Shown here piece by piece: positions 35,204-46,686 of a stretch of DNA of 64,000 nucleotides. The translations under genes and the position numbers were made by a program. This DNA is from Proteles cristata cristata (lineage: Eukaryota; Chordata; Mammalia; Carnivora; Hyaenidae). The notes beneath the pieces are model-generated. The model did not search any database and was not told the origin of the DNA. It saw nothing but the letters and a program-made list of their open reading frames with translations. The stretch is taken from positions 2,294,001 to 2,358,000 of the forward strand of contig JAESUZ010001712.1 of the NCBI GenBank assembly GCA_017311185.1, written 5' to 3'. Within the stretch, counting starts at the first letter, position 1. Each line of letters opens with the position of its first letter.

Positions 35204-36009
35204 AATTTTAGATTCTTAACAAGAATATACTATACATGATGTTACAGGCTTCATATTACTTCTTCACCTCAAGAGCCGCATGTTATCAGATGGCCTCACT
35301 TTGAACAACTTTTAAGTTGTTCGTGTGGTGACCATGATTCCTTCCTGATTATAAAGTTTCCCAACAATCTTTCACTTAATGATTTTGGTATCTGTTGATG
35401 ACCACTATCTGACTCATTTAAAAACAATTACGAGTTGCAAGATGGTGATTTTCTGATTCAATCGTTCTGTCTTCATTTATTAGCTAGAAGTCTTCTGTAG
35501 AGAACTTTGTTATGTCCATAAAGATTATTTGGTTACCTTGAAATACTGTTCATACCAGAAAAACAGGACAGATCTTTAATTATTTCCTTTCAACTATCCA
35601 ATTTTACAGTAATGTGTTGGTTACCTAGCAACCTCCATGATGTCAATAGAGTCCTTTTTCCTTTTTTGAATAACACTGTGAACTCATGGCTTTCCACATT
35701 AAATGTGTTTTTATTAGTTGCAGTTGTTTGACACTCAAATTATTCTATTTTGAGTACAAGTGGGAACCTTTTGAGGCTTCTGTATTTGTTTGATATGACA
35801 GTATTAGTTTTTGGTAGCCTCTTTGTTTTCTGGCACGATAAAATATGCCAAGCTAAACTGGTATTCTTGGATTGACTAAACTGGTATTTCTTGGATTGAC
35901 TGTCCAGAAAATCCTGAATCCTTTTAGTGTGAAATGATGGTTTGAGACCACAATATGGATTCTTGTTGCTACTGAATTATTATTGCTTCTAGAGAGCTAA
36001 TAAATAAGT
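35204..36009. other. Intergenic, unassigned
   Basis: No gene or named repeat. A 23/24-bp tandem duplication lies at 35853-35899. Confidence 0.45.
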
Positions 36010-36215
36010 AACTTTAATGTTTATTAATTTTTTTGAGAGAGAGACAGAGCGTGAGCAGGGGAGGAGCAGAGAGAGAGGGAGACACAGAATCCGAAGCAGC
36101 TCCAGGCTCTGGGCTGTCAGTGCAGATGCCATATGGGGCTCAAACCCATGAGCCATGAGATCATGACCTGAGCCGAGGTTGGATGTTTACCTGACTGAGC
36201 CACCCAGGCAGCCCG
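36010..36215 (-). mobile_element. Feline SINE, minus
   Basis: GA tract and a head ending CCACCCAGGCAGCCC. Confidence 0.88.
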
Positions 36216-36368
36216 TACACCATCTGTTTTCTGATCACTCTCAAATTTGTATCTCCTGCCTGGACTTCTTTCCTGAAATGCAGATCTAGGTATCCAACTT
36301 TTCATTCACTCTCTGTACTTGGATGTCTACTGGATAGTTTAAACTTAACATGTCCAAAAATGAGCTCA

Positions 36369-36557
36369 TTTTTAAGTTTATTTATTCATTTTGAGAGAGT
36401 AAGAGAGAGCAAACATGTACACCAGCAGGGGAGAGGCAGAGAAAGGGAGAGAGAATCCTAATCAGGGGCTGGGACTCACAAAACCAACCTTGAGACCATG
36501 ATCTGAGCTGAAATTAAGAGTCAGACATTTAGCTGACTGAGCCACCCAGGTGCCCCC
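36369..36557 (-). mobile_element. Feline SINE, minus, internally shortened
   Basis: TAAGTTTATTTATTCATTTT start and a head ending CCAGGTGCCCC. The middle CAGCACAGAGCC region is missing. Confidence 0.85.
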
Positions 36558-36569
36558 CCGCTCCCCAAA

Positions 36570-36965
36570 GTGAACTCGTGATTTTCATCAAACTGTTCCT
36601 CTGGCAGCCTCCTGTATTTCAGTAAAAGGCAACTCTTACCATGTTGCTCAGGCCAAATATTTAGAAGTCATCCCGACTTTTCTCATATTCTATAACTGTT
36701 TCATCAGTGTATCCCGTCAGCTTCTCCCTTTGAAATAGATTAAGGATTCAATCAAACCTCCATTTCTTACCATCTCCACTGCCACCACCGCCCTCGACTA
36801 AGGTGCTATAAATTCACCAGGATTTTTATAATACTCTCATAACAGGTCTTCCTGTTTCCGCCCATGCTTCTCCTTCATGAACTATTCTCAACTTGGCAGA
36901 CAGAGTGAGCTGTTAAAAGTCATTCCTGTGTTCAAAACTCCCCAATATATTCCTTCAAAAATATT
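36570..36965 (+). mobile_element. L2, plus, first part
   Basis: The L2 order is visible: GTCATCCCGACTTTTCTC, CCGTCAGCTTCTCCCTTTGA, CACTGCCACCACCGCCCTCG, CAACTTGGCAGACAGAGTGA. The element appears to resume at about 37846. Confidence 0.75.
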
Positions 36966-37226
36966 TGGGTTTGGGGAGAGTGGATGGAGGTGGGTGAAAC
37001 AAAACTGGCCATGCATTGCTAATTATTGAAAGTGGGGGATAATGACATTAAATTCTTTGTTTTCTTTATTTCTATATATATTTGATAAATAAAGCAAAAA
37101 CAAAACTCACAAGGTTTACAATTGTGTATAACTGCACTAATATGGAAGCTACTAGCCACGTTCGGTTATCAAGCACTTGAAATATACTAGTCTGAATTTA
37201 TGAATATAAAATACACACTGGATTTT

Positions 37227-37399
37227 TAAGTTTATTTATTTTGAGAGAGAGAGAGAGAGAGAGGAAGGGGCAGAGACAGAGGGAGATAGAGTTCCCAAGC
37301 AGGCTCTGCTGATAGGGTGGGGCCCCACCTGATGAAGCTTATGACCTCAGCTGAAATCAAGAGTTGGTCATTCAGCTGACTGAGCCACCCAGGTCCTCT
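37227..37399 (-). mobile_element. Feline SINE, minus, internally shortened
   Basis: 12-bp duplication ACACTGGATTTT at 37215-37226 and 37400-37411. Confidence 0.9.
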
Positions 37400-37411
37400 A
37401 CACTGGATTTT

Positions 37412-37636
37412 ATTTATTTATTTTAACTTAAAAAAAAATTTGTTTCTGAGAGACAGAGAGACAGCATGAGCAGGGGAGGGTCAGAGAGAGAGGGAGATAC
37501 AGAATCTGAAACAGGCTCCAGGCTCTGAGCTAGCTGTCAGCACAGAGCCCAACGTGGAGCTGGAACCCATGAACCGTGAGATCATGACCTGAGCCGAAGT
37601 CGGCCGCCCAACCGACTGAGCCACCCAGGGATCCCT
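37412..37636 (-). mobile_element. Feline SINE, minus, landed on the previous copy's target
   Basis: Standard body, with the head ending CCCAGGGATCCC. ACACTGGATTTTA on the left and ACACTGTATTTTA on the right reuse the previous insertion's target. Confidence 0.9.
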
Positions 37637-37845
37637 CCTACACTGTATTTTAAAGTCTTAGCAAGAAAGAAAAAAAATGTAACATAAGTCTTGAGTATGT
37701 TGTTATATTGATTACATGTTAGATAATAATGTTTTAGATATATTGGATAAAATAAAATTTATTATTAAAATTACTTGTTTCTTTTTACTTTTTAAAATAT
37801 AGTTACTAAAATATTTAAAATTATATTTGTGGCAAATGTCATCTT

Positions 37846-38265
37846 TCCGTCAGATCCATAAGGCCCTATATGATCTAGGTTCTGTTTTCTCTCTGGTCTC
37901 ATCTCCTGCTTTCTTTTCTTCTCCCTGGCTCACCCCACTCCACCCACACCCATCTCTTTGCTAAGAACAAGCAGAATACACTTCTGCAAAGGGAACTTTG
38001 CACTTGCTAATCCGTCTCCTAAAGCTCTTTCTCAGTGTCTATGTGGCTCACCCTCCTGTTTCTTTCCTTCAGGATTCTGCTTAAGTCACCTAAGTTTTCA
38101 GAGATATTTATTTGATCTCATAATACCTCATCCCCTCTACTCTATTCCTCTTGATCTGTTTTCTTTATCATATTTATCATTACTTACTGTTGGGGGTTTT
38201 GTTCATTTGTCTTCTGTATGCCGAGGATTGAGTATAATGCTTATACAGCATAGGTGTTTGGTAAC
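37846..38265 (+). mobile_element. L2, plus, second part (3' end)
   Basis: AAGGCCCTATATGATCTAGG, TTTGCACTTGCTAATCCGTC, CACCTAAGTTTTCAGAGATA and CATAGGTGTTTGGTAAC follow the L2 order after the first part. Confidence 0.75.
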
Positions 38266-38499
38266 AATTTGTGGAAGGAATGTCCATGGATTATGCAAAC
38301 AGTTATGTCAAGGTCAATACTGACTTCTGTAATTCTGCAAATATATGGCTCAGGTTTCATGAATATATAAAGAGTAAAAATTATTAAACTTTAATTATAA
38401 CAAGAAATTCCCTGCATAAGAAAACAGTGCTTTATAAAATGGTATAAGATGTCTGTTTTCCTTCTTTCAAAAGAATTAAGGTACAATAAATAACCTTAT

Positions 38500-38800
38500 A
38501 CTAATTAATTTTTTAAAATGTGGACATATTATATTAATTTCAGGTATACAGCATAATGATTGGATAATTATATACATTGCTAAATGCTCACCACCATATG
38601 CATAGTTGCCATCTGTCACCATATAACATTATTACAGTTATTGACTATATTCCCTATTCTGTACTTTTCATCCCCAAGACTTTTTAATTTGGTAACTGGA
38701 AGTTTGTACCTCTTAATTCCCTTTACCTAATCCACCCATCCCCAACCCCCACTCCTCTGTCAATCACCAGTTTGTTCTCTGACCTAATACTAATCAATTT
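38500..38800 (-). mobile_element. L1 3'-end fragment, minus
   Basis: TTTCAGGTATACAGCATAAT, CTGTACTTTTCATCCCCAAG and TAACTGGAAGTTTGTACCTC are antisense L1 3' UTR text. Confidence 0.7.
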
Positions 38801-39550
38801 TTATATATTTGAGTGATTAGTAACAGTCATTTTAGAGATACTTATGATGAATTCAATTAAGTAAATAAAATACAGACCAAAATTTACTGAAATGTTGGAA
38901 ATGTTTTATATCCAATAGATAACCCATTTCTCAAAGGCATTTTCCAAATTCTTTTATTAGTCTGGAATTTTTATTGTATTAATAGTAATCCAGTAAAGTA
39001 GGTCATGTCAAAGAGCTTAGAAAGTTTTTTTGATACACTGAAATTTTTGTTGTGATAGTAATTAGAACAGAACTTGATCTGTTTATAAAATAACTTGAAG
39101 AGAGTATTTAAAGCTGAAACTATGAAGCAGGGAAAGGAACCAAAAAAGGAAAAATGCAAAAGGACAATTTTTAGCCTATTGTCTTTATCTTAAAATGTAA
39201 GACAACTAAATGTAGTTATTTAAAAACAAAGTGATCTTTTCATTACCTGAATATATTTCCTTCATTATTTTAATTTTCAAACAGTTTTGGTTACAGCATC
39301 CCTTCAACTATAACTGGAAAAATGAAATGACACCAATAAAGTATATGACAGTTTGGATTGTGAAATTTTAATGGGCAATACTGGCTATCAGGGCTAGCAC
39401 TATATTAAAGCCCTTTAACTAAGAGTTTAAAAGCATATCCTTAGTGCTTTTTTGGAACATTGTTTTATACTTGTTTAATAAACATTTAGTAAGTGGATAT
39501 ATTGTGTGTCAATACTGAACCAACTTCCCAACATACAAAACTGTATTTTC
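38801..39550. other. Intergenic, unassigned
   Basis: AT-rich, with no gene or named repeat. Confidence 0.45.
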
Positions 39551-39552
39551 AT

Positions 39553-39680
39553 AGTGGCTGTCCTTTACTGAGAACTAACTGAATGTCAAGTAAGTGCCCT
39601 ACAAACATTATTTTAGTTAATTCTCATGAAGGGGTGGTTAATTTTATTATCCTCCATATACAAATGGGCAACAGAGGCTT
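39553..39680 (+). mobile_element. MIR fragment, plus
   Basis: CTTTACTGAGAACTAACTGA, ATTTTAGTTAATTCTCATGA and AATGGGCAACAGAGG follow the MIR order. Confidence 0.6.
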
Positions 39681-40149
39681 TCCAAAGAGTTCTGCTTCCA
39701 AAGAGTTCACTATCTAGAGAGATGAGAACAACAGTGGATATGACATGAAGTGCTAGCTGCAGCAGCGGTCAAGGTCAGGATAGCAGAAATTGCCTTTGGG
39801 GGATGTGGTGCCAAAGGCCTTTCAGAGAACAGGATGCCTGTTCTGAATCTGAAAGACAGGGAGGAGCATGCATGGTGAAAAAGTTGAAAATATGCAGACA
39901 TACTGAAAGACACTGAAATCTGAAATGATTTAAGCATTAGTAAAAACTCTTCTATAAGCCTTTGATTTATTCATTATGTACCACATATTCTGTATTTCTC
40001 TATTTAAACAAAGATCTGGCTTGGACAATGAAGGATCATTTGAGTCGTTATGAAACTGTGGGAGTGTTGGCATGGTTATTAGGATCAGCATAGTGGTTAG
40101 AACTCTACATCCTAGGCTTGGCCTTACCTTTGTAGGTAGATTCCACACT

Positions 40150-40410
40150 GAACTGGCTAAGAGAATGAATTCTATGCCAGACTGCCTGGGTTCAAATCTC
40201 CGCTCTACACATTCTTACCAACAGATGTGACCTTGGATAAGTTATTTAACATCTTTATGTCTTGGTATCTTCATTCAGAAAATGAGAGCAACAACAATTA
40301 AACCTTCTTCATCATAGGATTGTTATTAGGATAAAAGGAATTAATATATAAAAAGATCTGAGAACAGTGCCTGGCACACAGGAAGTTCTACAGAAGTATT
40401 ATACTAGTAG
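40150..40410 (-). mobile_element. MIR, minus
   Basis: Antisense MIR order: GACTGCCTGGGTTCAAATCT, GTGACCTTGGATAAGTTATT, TCAGAAAATGAGAGCAACAA, GGATTGTTATTAGGAT, ACAGTGCCTGGCACACAGG. Confidence 0.85.
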
Positions 40411-40796
40411 CACTTGAGACATATTTAAACAGAAATGCCACTTTGTTCTTTTAGAATAAACTTTATTCCTGTCTAATGATGCTAGAGTCTCCTAATTCCT
40501 ACTTTTTCAGTGTTAAGATGCTTGAGAAGCTAAATTTTGAATCAGAAAGTTGTTTGGTGGGAACCAACATAGAATATTTATCCTAGGCACTGGTAAAGGC
40601 CAGTGAGATACCCCCACATCATAACAAAAAAATTCTCTATTCACTGGATTTCTTCTGTCTCCCAGAATCATTATTTTACTCCTGTGTTTCTGTCTGCCTA
40701 GCCAGACATAGCTAGTGGGTTGGAAATAGAGTGGAGTATAGAAGGGAATGGAGATAGAACTTGGAAGGAATCCCCAGAAGAGCTAGATGTTAAGTA

Positions 40797-40906
40797 GGAT
40801 CTTTTTGATTATTTTAGAAGTAATCTCTATGCCCAATGTTGGACTCAAACTTACAACTCCGAGGTCAAGAGTTGCATGCTCCACTGACTAAGCCAGCCAG
40901 GTGCCC
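40797..40906 (-). mobile_element. Older short carnivore SINE, minus
   Basis: TTTTAGAAGTAATCTCTATG to AGCCAGCCAGGTGCCCC. There is no GA tract. Confidence 0.85.
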
Positions 40907-40918
40907 CAAGCCGGGGTC

Positions 40919-41167
40919 TTTTTTTTTTTTTTTTTAGTTTTTTTTTTAATGTTTATTTATTTGTGAGAGACAGAGAGAGAAAGAGAGAGAGAGACCGAGC
41001 GCATGAACAGGGAGGGGTAGATAGAGAGGGAGACACAGAATTCAATGCAGGCTCCAGTCTCTGAACTTTCAGCACAGAGCCCGGCAAGGGGCTGAAACTC
41101 GTGAACTGCAAGATCATGACCTGAGCAGAAGTTGGATGCCCAACCAACTGAGCCACCCAGGTGCCCC
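40919..41167 (-). mobile_element. Feline SINE, minus, long T-run
   Basis: It lies directly after the old SINE. The GTGCCCCAAGCC phrase occurs on both sides (40900 and 41161), so the target was the old SINE's head. Confidence 0.9.
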
Positions 41168-41338
41168 AAGCCATAAGACACCTGTAATGACCTCTTTGAG
41201 GCATTCCTCTCTACTACCTCCTTTGGGTGGAATGTGGCTGGGGTTTCCCTAACTTGGAAGGACTTCCTAATAGTCTAGAAATTACAGGAAATGATCAATG
41301 TCTGTTATGGACAGGGAAGGCTTTTCTATAGAACTCTT

Positions 41339-41550
41339 TTTTTTTTTTTCTAAGAGAGAGAGAGAGAGAGAGACAGCGTGAGAAGGGGAGGGTCAGAGAG
41401 AGAGGGAGACACAGGATATGAAGACAGGCTCCAGGCTCTGAGCTGGCTGTCAGCACAGAGCCTGACGTGAGGCTTGAACCCACAAAACAAGAGATCATGA
41501 CCTGAGCTGAAGTCAGACACTTAACCGACTGAGCCACCCAGGCTCCCTTC
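41339..41550 (-). mobile_element. Feline SINE, minus
   Basis: Perfect 13-bp duplication CTATAGAACTCTT at 41326-41338 and 41551-41563. Confidence 0.93.
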
Positions 41551-41563
41551 CTATAGAACTCTT

Positions 41564-42900
41564 GATATATCCTTTAGAACCCACAGCTAAGTAGAAGTGG
41601 CTCAGGAACTTGACTTGGAGCTCTCAAAAACATGTTTCACAGATTTGGCTTGGAAGTGATGCTGCCATAGGCCATCAGAGACTTGTGATACGTCAGGCTG
41701 AAAAGATTATAGTGTTCAGGTACCCAATAATCTTGTCAGTATGAAGTCCTCCAAAATGCAGCCCAGAAGTGAAGGTACTCTACTACTCAAATAACATTCC
41801 AATATGTTCATATTGATTGAGGCTTGTCTGGAGGCTGTTTTTCACTCACTTCCTTCCAGAATGAAGGCGAAGTTATAGACACTTTGGTGTTCTTAATTAG
41901 TAAAGACTCCTGGCTCCAGGGAGCTGCTGGCTCAGAAGATCAGAGGTCAGTGTGATTCAATAACTCATGGGTAGACCAGTATGAAGCTTCTAATGTGGCC
42001 ATAGGTAGAAAGCTTACCTTTTGTCTTCCTGAAGAACACTTTGGGTTACTTATGAGATTTTGAAGGACTTTGTCACCTAGAAGGGGGAGACAAGTCATAC
42101 AGTTTAAGGGCTAAGTTCTACACCAGAAGGTTCAGGGGAAGGATAGTCTTTGGGAAGTTGGAATCGAAGAAGATCCTATAGAAGACTAGATGTTTGTCGT
42201 AAATTTTAAAGGTGGGGAGTTTGCATAGCAGACAAGGGAAGAGGTAAATGTTCCAGAAATACTGCCAGGGTAAGCAATAAGGCCCGGAAATCAGAAATTA
42301 TCTGAATATTCATGAAAATATTTCATACTATTAGCTATTTTGATGTTTTAAATAGTATGAAAATATTTCATACTATTAGCTATTTTGATGTTTTAAACTC
42401 TGAGAAATAGAGTTCCCTCCTTTCCAGAGCTGGGGCATTTAAGCTGAGTTTTGGAGACAGGAGTTTGATAACCAGAAATGTCAGGGAGGAGGGCGGATGC
42501 TGTGTTAGCCATTTTGTGATAATGAAGAAAAGGCCAGTTTCACTGCAGAAAATGGCAGACATTAGCCATGATGCCATTTAGCTGCTGAACCAGCTAGATT
42601 TTGTTTATGCCACTTAAGTTGAGTTTTCTATTTTTAGCAAATGTATTCCTAACTCTAGAGAATTCAGTTCCATAAATGGGATGCTTAGAGTAAGAGACTC
42701 TAAAATATGGAATTGGCTGAGTGGGGGGTTAGGATAGTTGGCACTGGGGACCTAGGCTGGTGGTAACAGTGGGAGGGCTGGTCAAATTATTATAGGCTAT
42801 ATTTTGGGACCAATACATAACGATAACCAGGCTATAGTTTAAGGAGAAATGTTTGGAAAAATCTCAGTGTGTGTTGGCTGCTTGTTACTGTTGAAAATAA
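41564..42900. other. Intergenic, unassigned
   Basis: No gene or named repeat. Contains the 45-bp-period duplication at 42312-42397. Confidence 0.45.
42312..42397. repeat. 45-bp-period tandem duplication
   Basis: 41 identical bases at 42312-42352 and 42357-42397, separated by TAGT. The shared start ATGAAAATATTTCATA is nearly self-complementary. Confidence 0.95.
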
Positions 42901-43110
42901 GAGGATCAGAATCAACATAAAGTTGATACAACCAACATAAAGTAGGTATAGTTTTAATAATATCAAGTAAAGTAGACTTTAAACTAAAAACAACATTAGA
43001 AGTGGATTTACTTCATACTGATATGTAGTTCAGTGCACCAGGAATATGTAACAATTATAACAATTCAAATTCTAAACTTATTTTGCCTATTACAAGCTTA
43101 CTATTAAAAG
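42900..43110 (+). mobile_element. Decayed L1 ORF2 fragment, plus
   Basis: TATCAAGTAAAGTAGACTTT followed by TATGTAACAATTATAACAAT resembles the L1 endonuclease region. Confidence 0.5.
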
Positions 43111-43121
43111 TATATAAAACA

Positions 43122-43312
43122 GGGCACTGTTAGGTGGGCTTGATTTGGGCTCAGGTCATGATCTTATGGTTCATGGGTTCTAGCCCTACATCAGGCTCTG
43201 TGCTGACAGTTTGGAGCCTGCATGGGATTTTCTCTTTCCCTCTTTCTCTCTGTCCTTCCCCACTCACACACACATATACACACTCTCTCTCAAAATATGT
43301 AAATAAATATTA
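43122..43312 (+). mobile_element. Feline SINE, plus, diverged head
   Basis: GGGCACTGTTAGGTGGGC head, CAGGTCATGATCTTATGG, and tail AAAATATGTAAATAAATATT. Confidence 0.82.
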
Positions 43313-43619
43313 ATATATGTATGTATATAAAACAAAAAATGAAGGAAGTGACTTGATGAAAGTGGAAGGGGGACATTTTAGATCAGGCTGTCAACAACTG
43401 AACTCAGTGATGAATCTTAACATTATGAAAAAGAAAGAAGCAAACCTTATCTGTGTATTCCAGGAAATGTCAACACCACCTATGAGGTATTCATGCCCAG
43501 AATTTGGACCTCAATCTAATTAAGGCCCCTAAGAGTTCATAGGAAATACAGAGTACAGAGGAACAGATAAAGCATAACTCAAGGATTAATATTCAATGAA
43601 ACTTAATGTGGAAAAGTCG

Positions 43620-43868
43620 GGCACCTGGGTGACTCTGTCATTAAGCATCTGACTTCAGCTCAGGTCATGATCTCATGGTTCATCAGTTCAAATCCCACAT
43701 CAGGTGAGTTTGGGCCCTGCTTTGGGTGAGCTTGTATCTGCTTCAGCTGAGCCCTGCTCCTTTCTCTCTCTCTCTCTCTCTGCCCCTTGTGGGATGCTCT
43801 CTTTCTCTGCTTCTTTCTCACATGCACCCTCTCTCTCTCATTAAAAAAAAAGAAAAAAGAAAAAAGAA
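43620..43868 (+). mobile_element. Feline SINE, plus
   Basis: GGGCACCTGGGTGAC head and a GAAAAAAG-type tail. AATGTGGAAAA lies on both sides (43607 and 43870). Confidence 0.9.
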
Positions 43869-43939
43869 AAAATGTGGAAAACTCTACAGAAGAATGGGGT
43901 GAATGTCCTCAACAAATACATTTCAAATGTGGGTGGGGC

Positions 43940-44129
43940 AGGGCACCTGGGCAGCTCAGCTTGACTTTGGCTCAGGTCATGATCTCCCATTTTGTGAGCT
44001 CAAGCCCCACATCTGCCTTGCTGTTTTCCACCGGTCAGCTCAGAGCTTGCTTCTTATCCACTGTCCCTCTCTCCCTGCCCCTCCCCTGCTTGTACTTTCC
44101 CCAAAATAAATAAATATTAAAAAAATAAA
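43940..44129 (+). mobile_element. Feline SINE, plus, internally shortened
   Basis: GGGCACCTGGGCAGCTCAGC head, with the GGTTAAGCGTC part missing, and tail AAAATAAATAAATATTAAAA. Confidence 0.87.
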
Positions 44130-45049
44130 CTGGGGGTGGGGAGAGGATAAACCTATAGATTAAAATAGACTGAGGACACTGTCTTAGCCTGGGTTCTCCT
44201 GGAAGTGCAAATATTTATGTGAGAGAGTGAATCCAGAGATACAAGAAGTAAAACAGAGAAAGAAAAGGGTGCAAGGACAGGTTATGGATTAGGAAACTGA
44301 TCACTTCTGTGGGACTATCTGCGGAGCCATGTGAGATGCATCTCAGAAACACCCATGGGGGAGAAAGAGGGACATATTTACTGGCTCACATTCCCCGTTG
44401 GTCAAACTGTGCTCTCAGGGCATTAACATGCACTTCTGGGTTTGAAGAGCAAGCAGTTTCCTGCACTGTGAACAGAGATCCCCAGGAACAGAGAGAGAAA
44501 GGCATGAGGCGTGGACTGAGCGAACTCAGTGTCAGACAGTGTCAGGTTGTACTTGTGTGAGACTGGCTACAGGCCCCATGGAACTGACCAGTGAAGCATT
44601 GCCTAAAATGACAAGATCTGAAATGGTGCACAAGAGGCATCCAAAACAGGGACATGTACGAAAATGTAATGTGTGGACCTTGTTTGGATTCTGATTCTAA
44701 CCAATTATGAAACAACGTATTTGAAACAATGAGGAAACTTAACACTGGGTTTTTGAGGACATTAAGCATTATTATTTTTAAAGATGTTATAGTGGTATAG
44801 TGATATTTTAAAGAAGTATCTTTATTTTTTAGAGGTACATACTGAAATATTATCAAAAACACTAATATTGAATATTAATGGAAAAAATTGATGTAACAAA
44901 AAGGAGAAATTGTCAAAATCATCAGAATGAAAGCTTTTAACAATTCCTCTTTCAACAACCGCTGTATCAGACAATCAGTAACACAGAAGATCTGAACAAT
45001 GGACATATAAAAACACTTCCCCAAACAATTGAAGAACATGGATTCATTT
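44130..45049. other. Intergenic, unassigned
   Basis: A GCCTGGGTTCTCCTGGAAG phrase at 44190 weakly recalls the unnamed repeat at 9748. No gene is seen. Confidence 0.4.
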
Positions 45050-45091
45050 TTTCTCTTTCTTCCTTCCTTCTTCCTTCCCTCTTTCTTTCTT

Positions 45092-45286
45092 TCTTAAGTT
45101 CATTTTTTAGAGAGAGAGAGAGGAGGAGGAAGGGCAGAAAGAAAGGGAGAGAGAGAGGATCCCAAGTAGGCTCTTCACTGTCAGCATGGAGCCCTATGTG
45201 GGGCTCAAACTCATAAACCATGAGATCATGACCTGAGCTTAAATCAAGAGTCAGATGCTTAACCAACTGAGCCACCCAGGCACCCC
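45092..45286 (-). mobile_element. Feline SINE, minus, with pyrimidine microsatellite at its tail
   Basis: Head ends CCAGGCACCCC. The tail side is preceded by a TTCC/TTTC-rich run at 45050-45094. Confidence 0.88.
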
Positions 45287-46042
45287 TAAAATATTAAAAA
45301 CAAACAAACAAACAAATCATCATCCTAAGACATTAAGCAGTTATCAGGTTGTAGGATATTACCATCCTAACATTATTTTCCTGAATCATGTTATCATATT
45401 ATGATCACAGCATTTCAAACACATGGAAACTTTATAGTAAAATGAATCTTTGTACTCAAAAGTTAGATTCAATGTCAGTTGAGCCATTTAAAAGTAAATA
45501 GTTTGACATTATGACACCTGACCCTAAGCATACTTTAGCATGCATCTCCTGAGAATTAGAATATTGTTTTATGTAACCACAGTACCATTATAAGAGCTCA
45601 ATTAACAGTCATTCCTGGATATCAAATTCAAACATTTGTGGTATTTAGACTACCATATATTAGTACTTATTTTGAAGCTGAAATAATACAGAGGGATTTT
45701 GGTAAAGTGTAGACAAATAGATCATGGTACATAATAAGGTGCCTATAATGATATCCATATATATATTTGGACCCTTGATATACCAGTTGAAAAAGGACAG
45801 TTTTTAATATATGGTGTCAGGGCAGTTGAATATTAAAATTGAAAACACAGAAAATAGGTTCTTAACTTTAGACCATACACAAAAGTCAATTCTAGCTAGA
45901 TTAACATTCTAAATGTAAACCTTTTTGAAAACAATATAGATACAGATTGCAGAAACAAATTACAGAAAACAAAATATATAGTATATTTATTTATGACCTT
46001 TGGTTAGGAAATGATTTCTGAAAGAGGACATAGAAAGCACAA

Positions 46043-46261
46043 GGGCGCCTGGGTGGCTCACTCGGTTGGGCATCCGACTTTGGTTCAGGTCATGACCTCA
46101 CGGTTCAGAAGTTTGAGCCCTGTGTTGGATTCTGTGCTGACAACTTGGAGCTTGGAGTCTGTTTTGGATTCTGTGTCTCCCTCTCTCTCTGCCCCTCGCC
46201 TGCTCATGCTGTCTCTTTCTCTCTCTCAAAAATAAAAAAACATTACAAAATTTTTAAAAAA
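46043..46261 (+). mobile_element. Feline SINE, plus
   Basis: 11-bp duplication AGAAAGCACAA at 46032-46042 and 46262-46272. Confidence 0.93.
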
Positions 46262-46574
46262 AGAAAGCACAAACTGGAAACAAAAAGATAGATTAGTTTG
46301 AAAACATTAAATAATTTTTGTTAATTTATGCTGTCATCTGGAGAAGAAATGTATAGCACATACAATGGACTAAAAAAATATTACATGAGACATGTAAAGA
46401 ACTACAAATCAATGAAAGAAACATTCAAAATGGGAGAAATTTGTGAACAGGCATTTCACATAAGAGGGAATAGGGATGCCTAATAAAAATGAAGAGGTGT
46501 GCAGTGTCATTAATTGTTAGCAGGATAAAAATTGAAACAGCAATGTTGGCAAGCATGAAAAGTGGACAATTTCA

Positions 46575-46686
46575 GAGGGTCCCTGGCTGGCTCAGTTGAT
46601 GGAGCTTGTGATTCTTGATCTTGGGGTGTTGTGCATTCAAGGCCTACGTTGGGTGCAGAGATAACTCAAAACTAAGTTTTTATTTT
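46575..46686 (+). mobile_element. Older short carnivore SINE, plus
   Basis: GGGTCCCTGGCTGGC head, no CT tract, tail TTTTTATTTT. Perfect 15-bp duplication AAGTGGACAATTTCA at 46560-46574 and 46687-46701. Confidence 0.92.

Larger units (their letters stand above)
37130..37845. mobile_element. Insertion splitting the L2, with two SINEs inside
   Basis: AGCTACTAGCCACGTTCGG followed by AAGCACTTGAAATATACTAG resembles a short hAT-type DNA transposon that I cannot name. SINEs at 37227-37399 and 37412-37636 lie within. Confidence 0.4.

Noticed and set aside
40919..41550. CRISPR-like array from regularly similar units
   Set aside because: The units are whole SINEs of about 200 bp with different flanks and their own target duplications. 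There are no short identical repeats with unique spacers.
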